64,000 nucleotides of DNA, from assembly GCA_046294265.1 (NCBI GenBank), contig JBKBKC010000006.1, forward strand, positions 160,518-224,517, in the 5' to 3' direction. Shown one piece after another: positions 27,169-34,816 of this stretch. The notes under the pieces are model-generated. The model saw nothing but the letters and a program-made list of their open reading frames with translations, had not been told where the DNA came from and made no database searches. Each line of letters starts with the position of its first letter. Position 1 is the first letter of the stretch. A program made the position numbers and the translations under genes. Origin of the DNA: JBKBKC01 sp046294265. Its GTDB lineage: Bacteria; Pseudomonadota; Alphaproteobacteria; Rhodobacterales; Rhodobacteraceae.

Positions 27169-27773
27169 GCAGGCGTGCCCCCCGCCGCCAGCGCGCGCGC
27201 CTGCGCCACCCAGTCGTCGCGGCTCACGCGGCCCTTGAACCCCTCCAGATTGTCATCGACCCAGGCAACCTCCGCCGGGGTCCAGGCCGCGATCTGGTCG
27301 TAGTGATAGTAGCCCAGGGAGTTGCACAGCACCTCCAGCTTCGGCCCGATGCCCTTGATCAGCTTGAGGTCGTCCGCGCGGCCATCGCGTGCCGCCGCCA
27401 GGCCCTGCGGCCTGATCGCCATGGTTTCATGCGCCGCTTCGGGGGCCACATCCGCCGCCGCCGTCGCGGCCTCGGTCTCGGCCACCCAGGCGGCAGTCTC
27501 GGTCTCGACCTTCGCCTTGGTGGGCGCATCCATCGCGGCCATCATCCTGGACGGCGTCATCACCCTTTCTGAGGCCGCCGCCGCCGCCTCGTCCCGCGCA
27601 GGCAGGCCCAGCATCAGCCCCACAATCAGAAACAGCACCGAAGCCACCGCAATCGCGCCGGCCGAGGACAGGCCAACCGGCACATAGGCCGCCCCGAACG
27701 CCACCGCCGCAACACCGCTCGCCATCGCCCAGCCCCAGAGTTGCGGGGCGTTCTTCATCGGAACATCGGTCAT
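27165..27773 (-). CDS. Membrane protein with a C-terminal helix-hairpin-helix module, paralogous to the NuoE extension
   Basis: 202 residues. The N-terminal third has two hydrophobic helices (WAMASGVAAVAFGAAYVPVG and GAIAVASVLFLIVGLMLGL); the middle is an Ala/Glu-rich linker; residues about 121-199 form a helix-hairpin-helix module (RPQGLAAARDGRADDLKLIK then GIGPKLEVLC and WTPAEVAWVDDNLEGFKGRV). By my count 66 of these 79 residues are identical to the C terminus of NuoE, encoded just upstream (27881-28117). The duplicate is visible at DNA level as well. It is probably a membrane-attached version of the module, perhaps an assembly or subunit-like component of complex I. Confidence 0.85.
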   Translation of the reverse strand: MTDVPMKNAPQLWGWAMASGVAAVAFGAAYVPVGLSSAGAIAVASVLFLIVGLMLGLPARDEAAAAASERVMTPSRMMAAMDAPTKAKVETETAAWVAETEAATAAADVAPEAAHETMAIRPQGLAAARDGRADDLKLIKGIGPKLEVLCNSLGYYHYDQIAAWTPAEVAWVDDNLEGFKGRVSRDDWVAQARALAAGGTPA

Positions 27774-27832
27774 GTCATGCTGTCTCCGTTGGGGCCCTGT
27801 GGATCATGGGCCGGTTGCCATCGCTGCTGTCG

Positions 27833-29014
27833 TCAGTCCTGCGTGCCTTCCTTCTTTGCGCGGGCCGAAAACGCCGTATCGCCCCCCGCCGCCAGTATTC
27901 TTGCCTGCGCCACCCAGTCGTCGCGGGTCACGCGGCCTTTGAACCCTTCCAGATTGTCGTCCACCCAGGCGATCTCTGCCGGGGTCCAGGACGCGATCTG
28001 GTCGAAATGAAAATAGCCCAAGGCGTGGCAAAGAACTTCGAGCTTTGGCCCGATCCCCTTGATAGCCCTCAGGTTATCTGCTTTGCCGTCGCGGGCCGCC
28101 GCGAGCCCCTCGGGCCGTGTCGCCTCGACCACCGGGGCCTTTGCCTCGGGCGTGGCCGCCGGTGTGGCGTTCGGGGCGTCGCCATCCGCCACGGGCTTGG
28201 CCATCGACTGCGCCGGGGCCTCCTGCACCGTCGCGCCGGTCGTATCGGCGGGCAGGCCCGCGCCCGGTGCAGGCTCGTCCGCCGCACTGTGCGCCTGCGG
28301 AGCCGCGCGCGGCTTCCACGGGGTCAAAAGCGGCACCTCGGTGCCGTCGATCCGTTTGACGGTATCGGCCAGATCCACCGCCGCCTGCACGCTGGCATTA
28401 TACTGACGCCGCCCGCTTTCGAAATCCTTGAGGCTGGTGAGTCCCGTCACCGGTTCGGCCGCGTAGCGCCCGTTCTGGGGACCGGGCACCGGGACCTCGC
28501 CTGCTGAAAACCGTGCGATCAGGTCGCGCAGTTTTTCGGGCGTCAGGTCCTCGTAGTAATCCTTGCCGATCTGGGCCATGGGCGCGTTCGCGCAGGCGCC
28601 CAGGCATTCGACCTCTTCCCAGCTGAACCTGCCATCGGCGGACAGCGCATGGGCCTTGGGGCTGATCAGCTCCTTGCACACCGCCACCAGGTCCTCGGCG
28701 CCGCAGATCATGCAGGACGTGGTGCCGCAGACCTGGATATGTGCCACCGATCCAACGGGTTGCAGCTGGAACATGAAGTAGAAGGTCGCGACCTCCAGCG
28801 CGCGGATATAGGCCATGCCCAGCATCCCCGCCACATGCTCGATGGCCGGGCGGCTCAACCATCCCTCCTGCTCCTGCGCGCGCCACAGCAGGGGGATGAT
28901 GGCCGAGGCCTGCCGCCCCTCGGGGTATTTGGAGATTTGTCCCTCGGCCCAGGCCAGATTGGCGGGGGTGAAAGCGAAAGAAGCGGGTTGGTGGGGGTGC
29001 AGGCGGCGAAGCAT
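27833..29014 (-). CDS. nuoE: NADH-quinone oxidoreductase subunit E with a long C-terminal extension
   Basis: 393 residues, against about 165-240 in most bacteria. Residues 1-170 are the 24-kDa thioredoxin-like subunit with the N1a 2Fe-2S ligands in VCGTTSCMICGAEDL and ECLGACANAPMAQIG. After an Ala/Pro-rich linker (about 230-295) comes a helix-hairpin-helix-like module (RPEGLAAARDGKADNLRAIK, GIGPKLEVLCHALGYFHFDQ) and a short charged tail. The module is repeated in the next gene. Such extended NuoE proteins occur in Rhodobacteraceae; their role is not known to me. It starts 3 bases after a tiny ORF that follows nuoD. Confidence 0.95.
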   Translation of the reverse strand: MLRRLHPHQPASFAFTPANLAWAEGQISKYPEGRQASAIIPLLWRAQEQEGWLSRPAIEHVAGMLGMAYIRALEVATFYFMFQLQPVGSVAHIQVCGTTSCMICGAEDLVAVCKELISPKAHALSADGRFSWEEVECLGACANAPMAQIGKDYYEDLTPEKLRDLIARFSAGEVPVPGPQNGRYAAEPVTGLTSLKDFESGRRQYNASVQAAVDLADTVKRIDGTEVPLLTPWKPRAAPQAHSAADEPAPGAGLPADTTGATVQEAPAQSMAKPVADGDAPNATPAATPEAKAPVVEATRPEGLAAARDGKADNLRAIKGIGPKLEVLCHALGYFHFDQIASWTPAEIAWVDDNLEGFKGRVTRDDWVAQARILAAGGDTAFSARAKKEGTQD

Positions 29015-29017
29015 GGG

Positions 29018-29113
29018 TCAGAACCTCAGAAACATCGCGATGGCCACAAGCGGCACGGCCGGGGGCATCGTCAGGAACACCACGGGGGCCACCGGCTGGA
29101 ACCCAAGCATCAT
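29018..29113 (-). CDS. Possible 31-residue hydrophobic peptide between nuoD and nuoE
   Basis: The ATG at 29111-29113 overlaps the nuoD stop as TGATG, and the frame ends with TGA three bases before the nuoE start, so it exactly fills the gap between the two genes. The peptide starts MMLGFQPVAPVVFLTMPPAV and ends with AIAMFLRF; it is long enough for one short membrane helix. GGAG lies about 11 bases before the start. The tight coupling favours translation, but a peptide this short could also be a chance frame that keeps ribosomes moving into nuoE. Confidence 0.45.
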   Translation of the reverse strand: MMLGFQPVAPVVFLTMPPAVPLVAIAMFLRF

Positions 29114-30330
29114 CACCGGTCAATCTCCCCGAACACCACATCCATCGACCCGATGATCGCGGAGACGTCGGCCAGCTGGTGCCCCTTGGCCAGAAAATCC
29201 ATCGCCTGCAGGTGCAGGAAGCCCGACGCGCGGATCTTGGCGCGGTAGGGGCGGTTGGTGCCATCGGCCACCAGATAGACGCCGAATTCGCCCTTGGGCG
29301 CCTCGACGGCGGCATAGACCTCGCCCGCGGGCACATGGAACCCTTCGGTGTAAAGCTTGAAGTGATGGATCAGCGCCTCCATCGAGGTCTTCATCTCGGC
29401 GCGCTTGGGCGGCGTGATCTTGCCGCGCGCCAGCACCTCGCCCGGCTCTACCCGCAGTTTCGCGATGGCCTGCCGGATGATGCCGGTGCTTTCGCGCATC
29501 TCCTGCATCCGGCAGAGGTAGCGGTCATAGCAGTCGCCGTTCTTGCCCACGGGGATGCCGAAATCAAACTCGTTATAGCACTCATAGGGTTGCGCGCGCC
29601 GCAAATCCCATGCCAGCCCCGACCCGCGCACCATCACGCCCGAGAAACCCCAGCATTGGATATCCTCCTCGCTCACCACGCCGATGTCGGCGTTGCGCTG
29701 CTTGAAGATGCGGTTCTCGGTCAGAAGCGTGTCGATATCGTCCAGCACCTTGGGGAACGTCTCGGCCCAGAGGTCGATATCGTCGATCAGGCGCGGCGTC
29801 AGGTCCTGATGCACCCCGCCGGGGCGGAAATAGGCGGCATGAAGGCGCGCCCCGCAGGCCCGCTCATAGAAAACCATCAGCTTTTCGCGTTCCTCGAAGC
29901 CCCAGAGCGGCGGGGTCAGCGCGCCCACGTCCATCGCCTGCGTGGTCACGTTCAGAAGGTGGCTCAGGATGCGCCCGATCTCGGAGTAAAGCACCCGGAT
30001 CAGGCTGGCGCGGCGCGGCACCTCCACCCCGGTCAGCCGCTCGATGGCCAGACACCAGGCATGTTCCTGGTTCATCGGGGCCACATAGTCCAGCCGGTCG
30101 AAATAGGGCAGGTTCTGCAGATAGGTGCGGCTTTCCATCAGCTTTTCGGTGCCGCGGTGAAGAAGGCCGATATGCGGATCGCAACGTTCGACAATCTCGC
30201 CGTCCAATTCCAGCACCAGACGCAGAACCCCGTGCGCCGCAGGGTGTTGCGGGCCGAAGTTGATGTTGAAGTTGCGGATCTTCTGCTCGCCCGTCAGGGT
30301 GTCGTTAAAGCCGTTGCTGCCGTCCATCAT
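29113..30330 (-). CDS. nuoD: NADH-quinone oxidoreductase subunit D
   Basis: 405-residue 49-kDa subunit that forms the quinone site of complex I with NuoB. The conserved NFGPQHPAAHGVLRLVLELD, GLLHRGTEKLMESRTYLQNL, the PYFDRLDYVAPMNQEHAW stretch with the quinone-site Tyr/His, and the C-terminal DVVFGEIDR are all present. Length is close to E. coli/Paracoccus separate NuoD. It follows nuoC after 25 bases. Confidence 0.97.
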   Translation of the reverse strand: MMDGSNGFNDTLTGEQKIRNFNINFGPQHPAAHGVLRLVLELDGEIVERCDPHIGLLHRGTEKLMESRTYLQNLPYFDRLDYVAPMNQEHAWCLAIERLTGVEVPRRASLIRVLYSEIGRILSHLLNVTTQAMDVGALTPPLWGFEEREKLMVFYERACGARLHAAYFRPGGVHQDLTPRLIDDIDLWAETFPKVLDDIDTLLTENRIFKQRNADIGVVSEEDIQCWGFSGVMVRGSGLAWDLRRAQPYECYNEFDFGIPVGKNGDCYDRYLCRMQEMRESTGIIRQAIAKLRVEPGEVLARGKITPPKRAEMKTSMEALIHHFKLYTEGFHVPAGEVYAAVEAPKGEFGVYLVADGTNRPYRAKIRASGFLHLQAMDFLAKGHQLADVSAIIGSMDVVFGEIDR

Positions 30331-30355
30331 CCGCGCGACCCTTCCAAAACCCGCC

Positions 30356-30967
30356 TCACGCCTTCTTCTCGTCGCCCGGCAGGACGTATTGCGCGCCCTC
30401 CCACGGGCTCATGAAATCGAACTGCCGGTATTCCTGCACCAGCTTCACCGGCTCATAAACCACCCGCTTCAGCGCCTCGTCATAGCGCACTTCGGTATAG
30501 CCCGTGGTCGGGAAATCCTTGCGCAGCGGATGGCCGCGAAAGCCGTAGTCGGTCAGGATGCGCCGCAGGTCGGGGTGGCCCGAGAACAGGATGCCGAACA
30601 TGTCAAACACCTCGCGCTCGAACCAGTTGGCCGAGGGGTGCTGCGCGATCAGCGACGGCACCATCTCATCCTCATGCACCGCCGATTTCAGCCGGATGCG
30701 GTGGTTGCGATACATCGACAGGAAATGCCAGACCATGTCGAACCGCGCGGGCCGCGCAGGGTGGTCGATGGCGGTGATGTCCACCAGCGTGGTAAAGCGG
30801 CAGGCCGGATCGGTGCGCAGGAACTCAACGAACCCGGTCAGGCGCGCCAGCGGCACCTCTACCGTCAGTTCGCCCTGCGCGATGCGGGTGGAAGAGACGC
30901 AATCGGGGCGGCGCAGTTCAAGGTGGGCGGCGAGTTCTTCCAGCGCGGGGGCGGTGTCGGTGTTCAT
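30356..30967 (-). CDS. nuoC: NADH-quinone oxidoreductase subunit C
   Basis: 203-residue 30-kDa subunit of the peripheral arm of complex I, without cofactors. Conserved VDITAIDHPARPARFDMVWH, ANWFEREVFDMFGILFSGHP and RRILTDYGFRGHPLRKDFPT are present. nuoC and nuoD are separate genes here, unlike the fused gene of E. coli. Three bases separate it from nuoB. Confidence 0.97.
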   Translation of the reverse strand: MNTDTAPALEELAAHLELRRPDCVSSTRIAQGELTVEVPLARLTGFVEFLRTDPACRFTTLVDITAIDHPARPARFDMVWHFLSMYRNHRIRLKSAVHEDEMVPSLIAQHPSANWFEREVFDMFGILFSGHPDLRRILTDYGFRGHPLRKDFPTTGYTEVRYDEALKRVVYEPVKLVQEYRQFDFMSPWEGAQYVLPGDEKKA

Positions 30968-30970
30968 CGG

Positions 30971-31501
30971 TTACCTCACCAGCGTGCCGGTGCGGCGGAT
31001 TTTCCGCTGCAACTGCAAAATGCCGTAGAGCAGCGCCTCGGCCGTGGGCGGGCAGCCGGGCACATAGATATCGACCGGCACGATCCGGTCGCAGCCGCGC
31101 ACCACCGAATAGCTGTAGTGATAGTAGCCCCCGCCATTGGCGCATGACCCCATCGAGATGACATAGCGGGGTTCCGGCATCTGGTCATAGACCTTGCGCA
31201 GCGCAGGCGCCATCTTGTTGGTCAGCGTGCCCGCCACGATCATCAGATCCGACTGGCGCGGGCTGGCGCGCGGCGCCGTGCCGAACCGTTCAAGGTCATA
31301 CCGCGGCATCGAGGTGTGCATCATCTCGACCGCGCAGCAGGCCAGACCGAAGGTCATCCAATGCAGCGAGCCGTTGCGCGCCCAGTTGATCACATCCTCG
31401 GTCGCGGTCAGCAGGAAGCCCTTGTCCTGCAACTCTCGGTTGAACTCCACCACCTGCGCATCGCGGTCAGGCCCCACGGCGGTTCCCGTCATCACTCCCA
31501 T
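30971..31501 (-). CDS. nuoB: NADH-quinone oxidoreductase subunit B
   Basis: 176-residue subunit that carries cluster N2, the last iron-sulfur centre before quinone. The tandem cysteines and other ligands are in FGLACCAVEMMHTSMPRYD, ISMGSCANGGGYYHYSYSVV and VPGCPPTAEALLYG. I start at the ATG at 31499-31501 (MGVMTGTAVG), with AGGGGG about seven bases upstream; the ATG three codons later, which overlaps the nuoA stop, is the other possibility. The frame overlaps the end of nuoA by 10 bases. Confidence 0.95.
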   Translation of the reverse strand: MGVMTGTAVGPDRDAQVVEFNRELQDKGFLLTATEDVINWARNGSLHWMTFGLACCAVEMMHTSMPRYDLERFGTAPRASPRQSDLMIVAGTLTNKMAPALRKVYDQMPEPRYVISMGSCANGGGYYHYSYSVVRGCDRIVPVDIYVPGCPPTAEALLYGILQLQRKIRRTGTLVR

Positions 31502-31857
31502 TCCAGGGCCCCCTTCTTCCACTCATAGGCAAAGCCCACGGTCAGCACGGCAAGGAACAGCATCATCGACCAGAAGGCGGTCATCGAAATGTCGCCAAAG
31601 GCCACGGCCCAGGGAAACAGGAACGCCACCTCCAGATCGAAGATGATAAAGAGGATCGACACGAGATAGAACCGCACGTCGAACTTCATCCGGGCATCGT
31701 CGAAGGCGTTGAAGCCGCATTCATAGGCGCTCACCTTCTCGGGGTCGGGATTGCGCACGGCGATGATTGCGGCCGACAGAAGCAGCACAAGGCCGAGGCC
31801 CACGGCAATTGCCAGAAAGATCAGGATGGGCAGGTATTCCCTAAGAAGAATATCCAT
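31492..31857 (-). CDS. nuoA: NADH-quinone oxidoreductase subunit A
   Basis: 121-residue membrane subunit of complex I with three helices. The conserved YECGFNAFDDARMKFDVRFY loop (with the functionally important Cys in ECGF) and the IIFDLEVAFLFPWA helix are present. First gene of the nuo operon. I start at the ATG at 31855-31857 (MDILLREYLPILIF) because AGGAG lies eight bases upstream; a longer in-frame start would include that site. Confidence 0.97.
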   Translation of the reverse strand: MDILLREYLPILIFLAIAVGLGLVLLLSAAIIAVRNPDPEKVSAYECGFNAFDDARMKFDVRFYLVSILFIIFDLEVAFLFPWAVAFGDISMTAFWSMMLFLAVLTVGFAYEWKKGALEWE

Positions 31858-31928
31858 GTCGCAGGCTCCTGTCGCTGGCATCTTGCGGGTCCCGCCGCCG
31901 ACACCGGACGGCCAGATGCCCCTCAGGT

Positions 31929-31957
31929 CGTTTACCGTGCGACCCCGGCGCGGTCAA
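31929..31957 (-). promoter_or_regulatory. Sigma70-like promoter of the nuo operon
   Basis: On the minus strand, TTGACC (31957-31952) is followed after exactly 17 bases by TAAACG (31934-31929), about 70 bases ahead of the nuoA start. It is the best promoter match in the 307-base region between nuoA and the divergent small exported protein. The rest of that region (31958-32164) holds no repeat or hairpin I can name. The start site is predicted, not known. Confidence 0.55.
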
Positions 31958-32164
31958 CCAAAGGCGGTGCGACAACATCGGCCAAACCGTCGCGGGGGCA
32001 TGACCGTCTGCAAGGCCAAGCAGGGCGTCACGCGCCCGCCGCGCCGTTTTCCGCAGCGTCCGCGCGGGGCGGCGGCCGCCGGGATGTGCTGTATCACGCC
32101 GCAGGGGTTTGCCGAATCTTTTGCTGATGTCACGATGTCCGCCGTGCCGCTTCGAAGGTCCCAC

Positions 32165-32737
32165 ATGCACCGTGCCATGCCCCTGCTCTGCCTGCTGATG
32201 GTCCTGCCCATGCCGGCCCGCGCCGATCCGTGGTGCGAAACCCTCTGGCTCACCCGCAACGCGATCTTTCACCGCGCGGGCCAGTGCTTTGCCAGCCCGC
32301 TGGGACAGGCGCTGTTCGACAATTCCCGCTGCATCGGCACCGCACAGCTGGCGGCGGCGGATGCCGCGGCGGTGGCCGACCTGCGCCGGATGGAAACCGA
32401 ACGCGGCTGCCGCGTGGCCACCGACCGCGCGCCCTCCGCCCGGATGCGTGCCGAGGCCGCGCGGCTCGCGCGGTTGCGCGACATTCCGGTGCCCGATCAC
32501 TTTGGCTGGGCCTGCCTTGGCTATCTGGGTGCGGGGCTGACGCTGCGCAGCGGGGCGTCGTTCGACAGCCCGGTGACGGGGCAGGCCATGGCGGGAACGA
32601 TGATCTATTCCGAACACCTGCTCCGAAACGGCTGGGCGTTCCTCGTGGTCACCGCCGTGCCCGGCGGGCCCGCCCTCGCCGAAGGCTGGACGCAGGACCG
32701 GATCGCGCGGGGCCAGTGCCGCGAGGAAGCGGGCTAA
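32165..32737 (+). CDS. Exported protein with a YARHG/DUF4453-like domain
   Basis: 190 residues with a Sec signal peptide (MHRAMPLLCLLMVLPMPARA, cleavage before DPWCETLW). The mature N terminus WCETLWLTRNAIFHRAGQCF followed by GQALFDNSRC is the type found in YARHG/DUF4453 proteins of Rhodobacteraceae; the C-terminal half (GLTLRSGASFDSPVTG) may be an SH3-like fold. I choose the ATG at 32165-32167, with GAAGG six bases upstream, over the ATG ten codons earlier. Its stop overlaps the convergent mccA stop by four bases. Role unknown. Confidence 0.8.
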   Translation: MHRAMPLLCLLMVLPMPARADPWCETLWLTRNAIFHRAGQCFASPLGQALFDNSRCIGTAQLAAADAAAVADLRRMETERGCRVATDRAPSARMRAEAARLARLRDIPVPDHFGWACLGYLGAGLTLRSGASFDSPVTGQAMAGTMIYSEHLLRNGWAFLVVTAVPGGPALAEGWTQDRIARGQCREEAG

Positions 32738-34689
32738 AACGGTCCCTCATCCGCCTCCTCCAGCGCGATCAGCGGCGCGCCCGCCTCGACCTGCGCACCG
32801 GCGGCCACCAGCACCTCGGCCACGACACCGTCGCGCGGGGCGATCAGCACATGCTCCATCTTCATCGCCTCCAGCACCGCCAGCCGGTCCCCTGCCCGCA
32901 CCGCCTGCCCCGCCACCACCGCAACCTCGCGCACGAGGCCCGGCATGGGCGAGCGGGTGACATTGCCCGAAACGCCCGCCGCCGCCGCCCGGTCCAGCGG
33001 GTCGGCGCGCGCGAGGCTGAGCACCCGGCCCGCGGCAAAGACATGTACCGCGCCTGCGTCCTGCACCACCGGCAGCGGGCCCTGCCCCTCGACCGCCCAA
33101 CCGCGGGGGCCGCGTTCGGCCAGCAGCAAGAGCCCATCGTATTCCACCCGCGCCGCGTCGGGTGCGGTGAGCGTGATCCGCGCCGACAGCATCTCCTCGC
33201 CCTGCCGCAGCGCGATCACATGTCCCAGCGGCTCCCACAGCGCAAAGCCTGCCAGCGGCCCCTCGGGCAGGTCGGCGGCGTGCAGAAAGGCGGTGGCGGT
33301 CATCGCAAGGTCGATGTGGTCACGGGGGTGCCGGGCGGTCAGCGCCGCCAGATCCCGCGCGATCAGCCCGGTATCGACCTCGCCCGCCGCAAAGCCCGGA
33401 TGCCGGGCCAGCGCGCCCAGAAAGCCGAGGTTGGTCACCGTGCCCGCCACCTGTGTTTCCTCCAGCGCGCGGGCCAGCCGGTTCAGGGCGATGGCGCGGG
33501 TGGGGCCGTGGGTGATGATCTTGGCGATCATCGGATCATACCAGGGGCTGATGCTGTCGCCCGAGGCGACCCCGGTATCGGCGCGGATGCCTGCCGGAAA
33601 GGCCAGATGCGCCAGCCGACCCGTGGCGGGCAGAAAGCCTGCCGCCACATCCTCGGCATAAAGCCGCGCTTCGAAGGCATGGCCGGTGATGGTCAGCTGG
33701 TCCTGCCGCAGGGGCAGCGGCTCGCCCGCCGCCACGCGCAGCTGCCATTCGACCAGATCGACGCCGGTGATCGCCTCGGTCACCGGATGTTCGACCTGCA
33801 GGCGGGTGTTCATCTCCATGAACCAGAACCCGCCCTCGCGCAGGCCGCCTGCCCCGTCCACGATGAATTCCACCGTCCCCGCCCCGCTGTAGCCGATGGC
33901 GCAGGCGGCGCGCACCGCCGCATCCCCCATGGCGGCGCGCACCCCGGGCGTCATGCCGGGGGCGGGGGCCTCTTCGATCACCTTCTGGTGGCGGCGCTGG
34001 AGGGAGCAGTCCCGCTCGAACAGGTGCACCGCATCGGTGCCGTCGCCAAAGACCTGCACCTCGATATGCCGGGGATGCTCAATATACCGCTCGATCAGCA
34101 CGGCGTCGTTGCCGAAGGCGCCGCGCGCCTCGGCCCTGGCACTTTCCAGCGCGTTCAGGAAATCGGCGGCCTGGTCCACCCGCCGCATCCCCTTGCCGCC
34201 GCCCCCCGCCACGGCCTTGATCAGCAGCGGGTAACCCACGCCCGCCGCCTCCAGTTCCAGCCGCGCGGGCTCCTGGTCCGTGCCCTGCCAGCCCGGCACC
34301 ACCGGCACGCCCGCCCCGGCCATCAGCCGCTTGGCGGCATCCTTGAGGCCCATGGCCCTGATTGCCCCAGCCGAGGGGCCGATGAACACGAGGCCAGCGG
34401 CGGTGACCTGATCCACGAATGCCGGGTTTTCGGACAGAAAGCCATAGCCGGGATGGATCGCTTCGGCCCCCGAGGCCAGCGCCGCCGCGATGATCCGGTC
34501 GCCGCGCAGGTAGCTGTCGCGCGGGGCGGCAGGGCCGATGGGCAGTGCCGCATCCGCGAGGGCCACATGCCGGGCCGTTGCGTCGGCCTGGGAGTAGACG
34601 GCGACCGTTGCGATGCCGAGGCGGCGGCAGGTGGCGATGATCCGGCAGGCGATCTCGCCCCGGTTGGCGATCAGGATCTTCTGGAACAT
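32734..34689 (-). CDS. mccA: Methylcrotonyl-CoA carboxylase, biotin-containing alpha subunit
   Basis: 651-residue protein: N-terminal biotin carboxylase (MFQKILIANRGEIACRIIAT; ATP-grasp with KAVAGGGGKGMRR near residues 155-170; ERDCSLQRRHQKVIEEAPAP), a linker domain, and a C-terminal biotinyl domain with the biotin lysine in LAVLEAMKMEHVLIAP. It carboxylates 3-methylcrotonyl-CoA in leucine breakdown together with MccB. I start at the ATG at 34687-34689, the conserved N terminus. The substrate is inferred from the neighbouring mccB and isovaleryl-CoA dehydrogenase genes; an acetyl- or geranyl-CoA carboxylase is less likely. BirA at 11.4 kb would attach the biotin. Confidence 0.93.
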   Translation of the reverse strand: MFQKILIANRGEIACRIIATCRRLGIATVAVYSQADATARHVALADAALPIGPAAPRDSYLRGDRIIAAALASGAEAIHPGYGFLSENPAFVDQVTAAGLVFIGPSAGAIRAMGLKDAAKRLMAGAGVPVVPGWQGTDQEPARLELEAAGVGYPLLIKAVAGGGGKGMRRVDQAADFLNALESARAEARGAFGNDAVLIERYIEHPRHIEVQVFGDGTDAVHLFERDCSLQRRHQKVIEEAPAPGMTPGVRAAMGDAAVRAACAIGYSGAGTVEFIVDGAGGLREGGFWFMEMNTRLQVEHPVTEAITGVDLVEWQLRVAAGEPLPLRQDQLTITGHAFEARLYAEDVAAGFLPATGRLAHLAFPAGIRADTGVASGDSISPWYDPMIAKIITHGPTRAIALNRLARALEETQVAGTVTNLGFLGALARHPGFAAGEVDTGLIARDLAALTARHPRDHIDLAMTATAFLHAADLPEGPLAGFALWEPLGHVIALRQGEEMLSARITLTAPDAARVEYDGLLLLAERGPRGWAVEGQGPLPVVQDAGAVHVFAAGRVLSLARADPLDRAAAAGVSGNVTRSPMPGLVREVAVVAGQAVRAGDRLAVLEAMKMEHVLIAPRDGVVAEVLVAAGAQVEAGAPLIALEEADEGPF

Positions 34690-34730
34690 GGGCGGGCCTG
34701 ATGTGGGGCGCAGGAGCGGGGGCCAGCCCC

Positions 34731-34767
34731 CGCACCCCCGGGATATTTGAGGACGAAAGAAACGAGG
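34731..34767 (+). repeat. Dispersed GGGATATTTG repeat between mccB and mccA
   Basis: Reads cacccccgggatatttgagg followed by acgaaagaaacgagg on the plus strand, in the 127-base spacer between the mccA start and the mccB end, inside an operon transcribed from the minus strand. It is a member of the family described at 3033-3130, with a slightly changed tail (ACGAAAGAAACG in place of ACAGAAGAAG). Confidence 0.7.
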
Positions 34768-34816
34768 CAGGATGCCATCCCGGCACAGGTCGATCGGACA
34801 AAGCCCGCGAGCGCCC

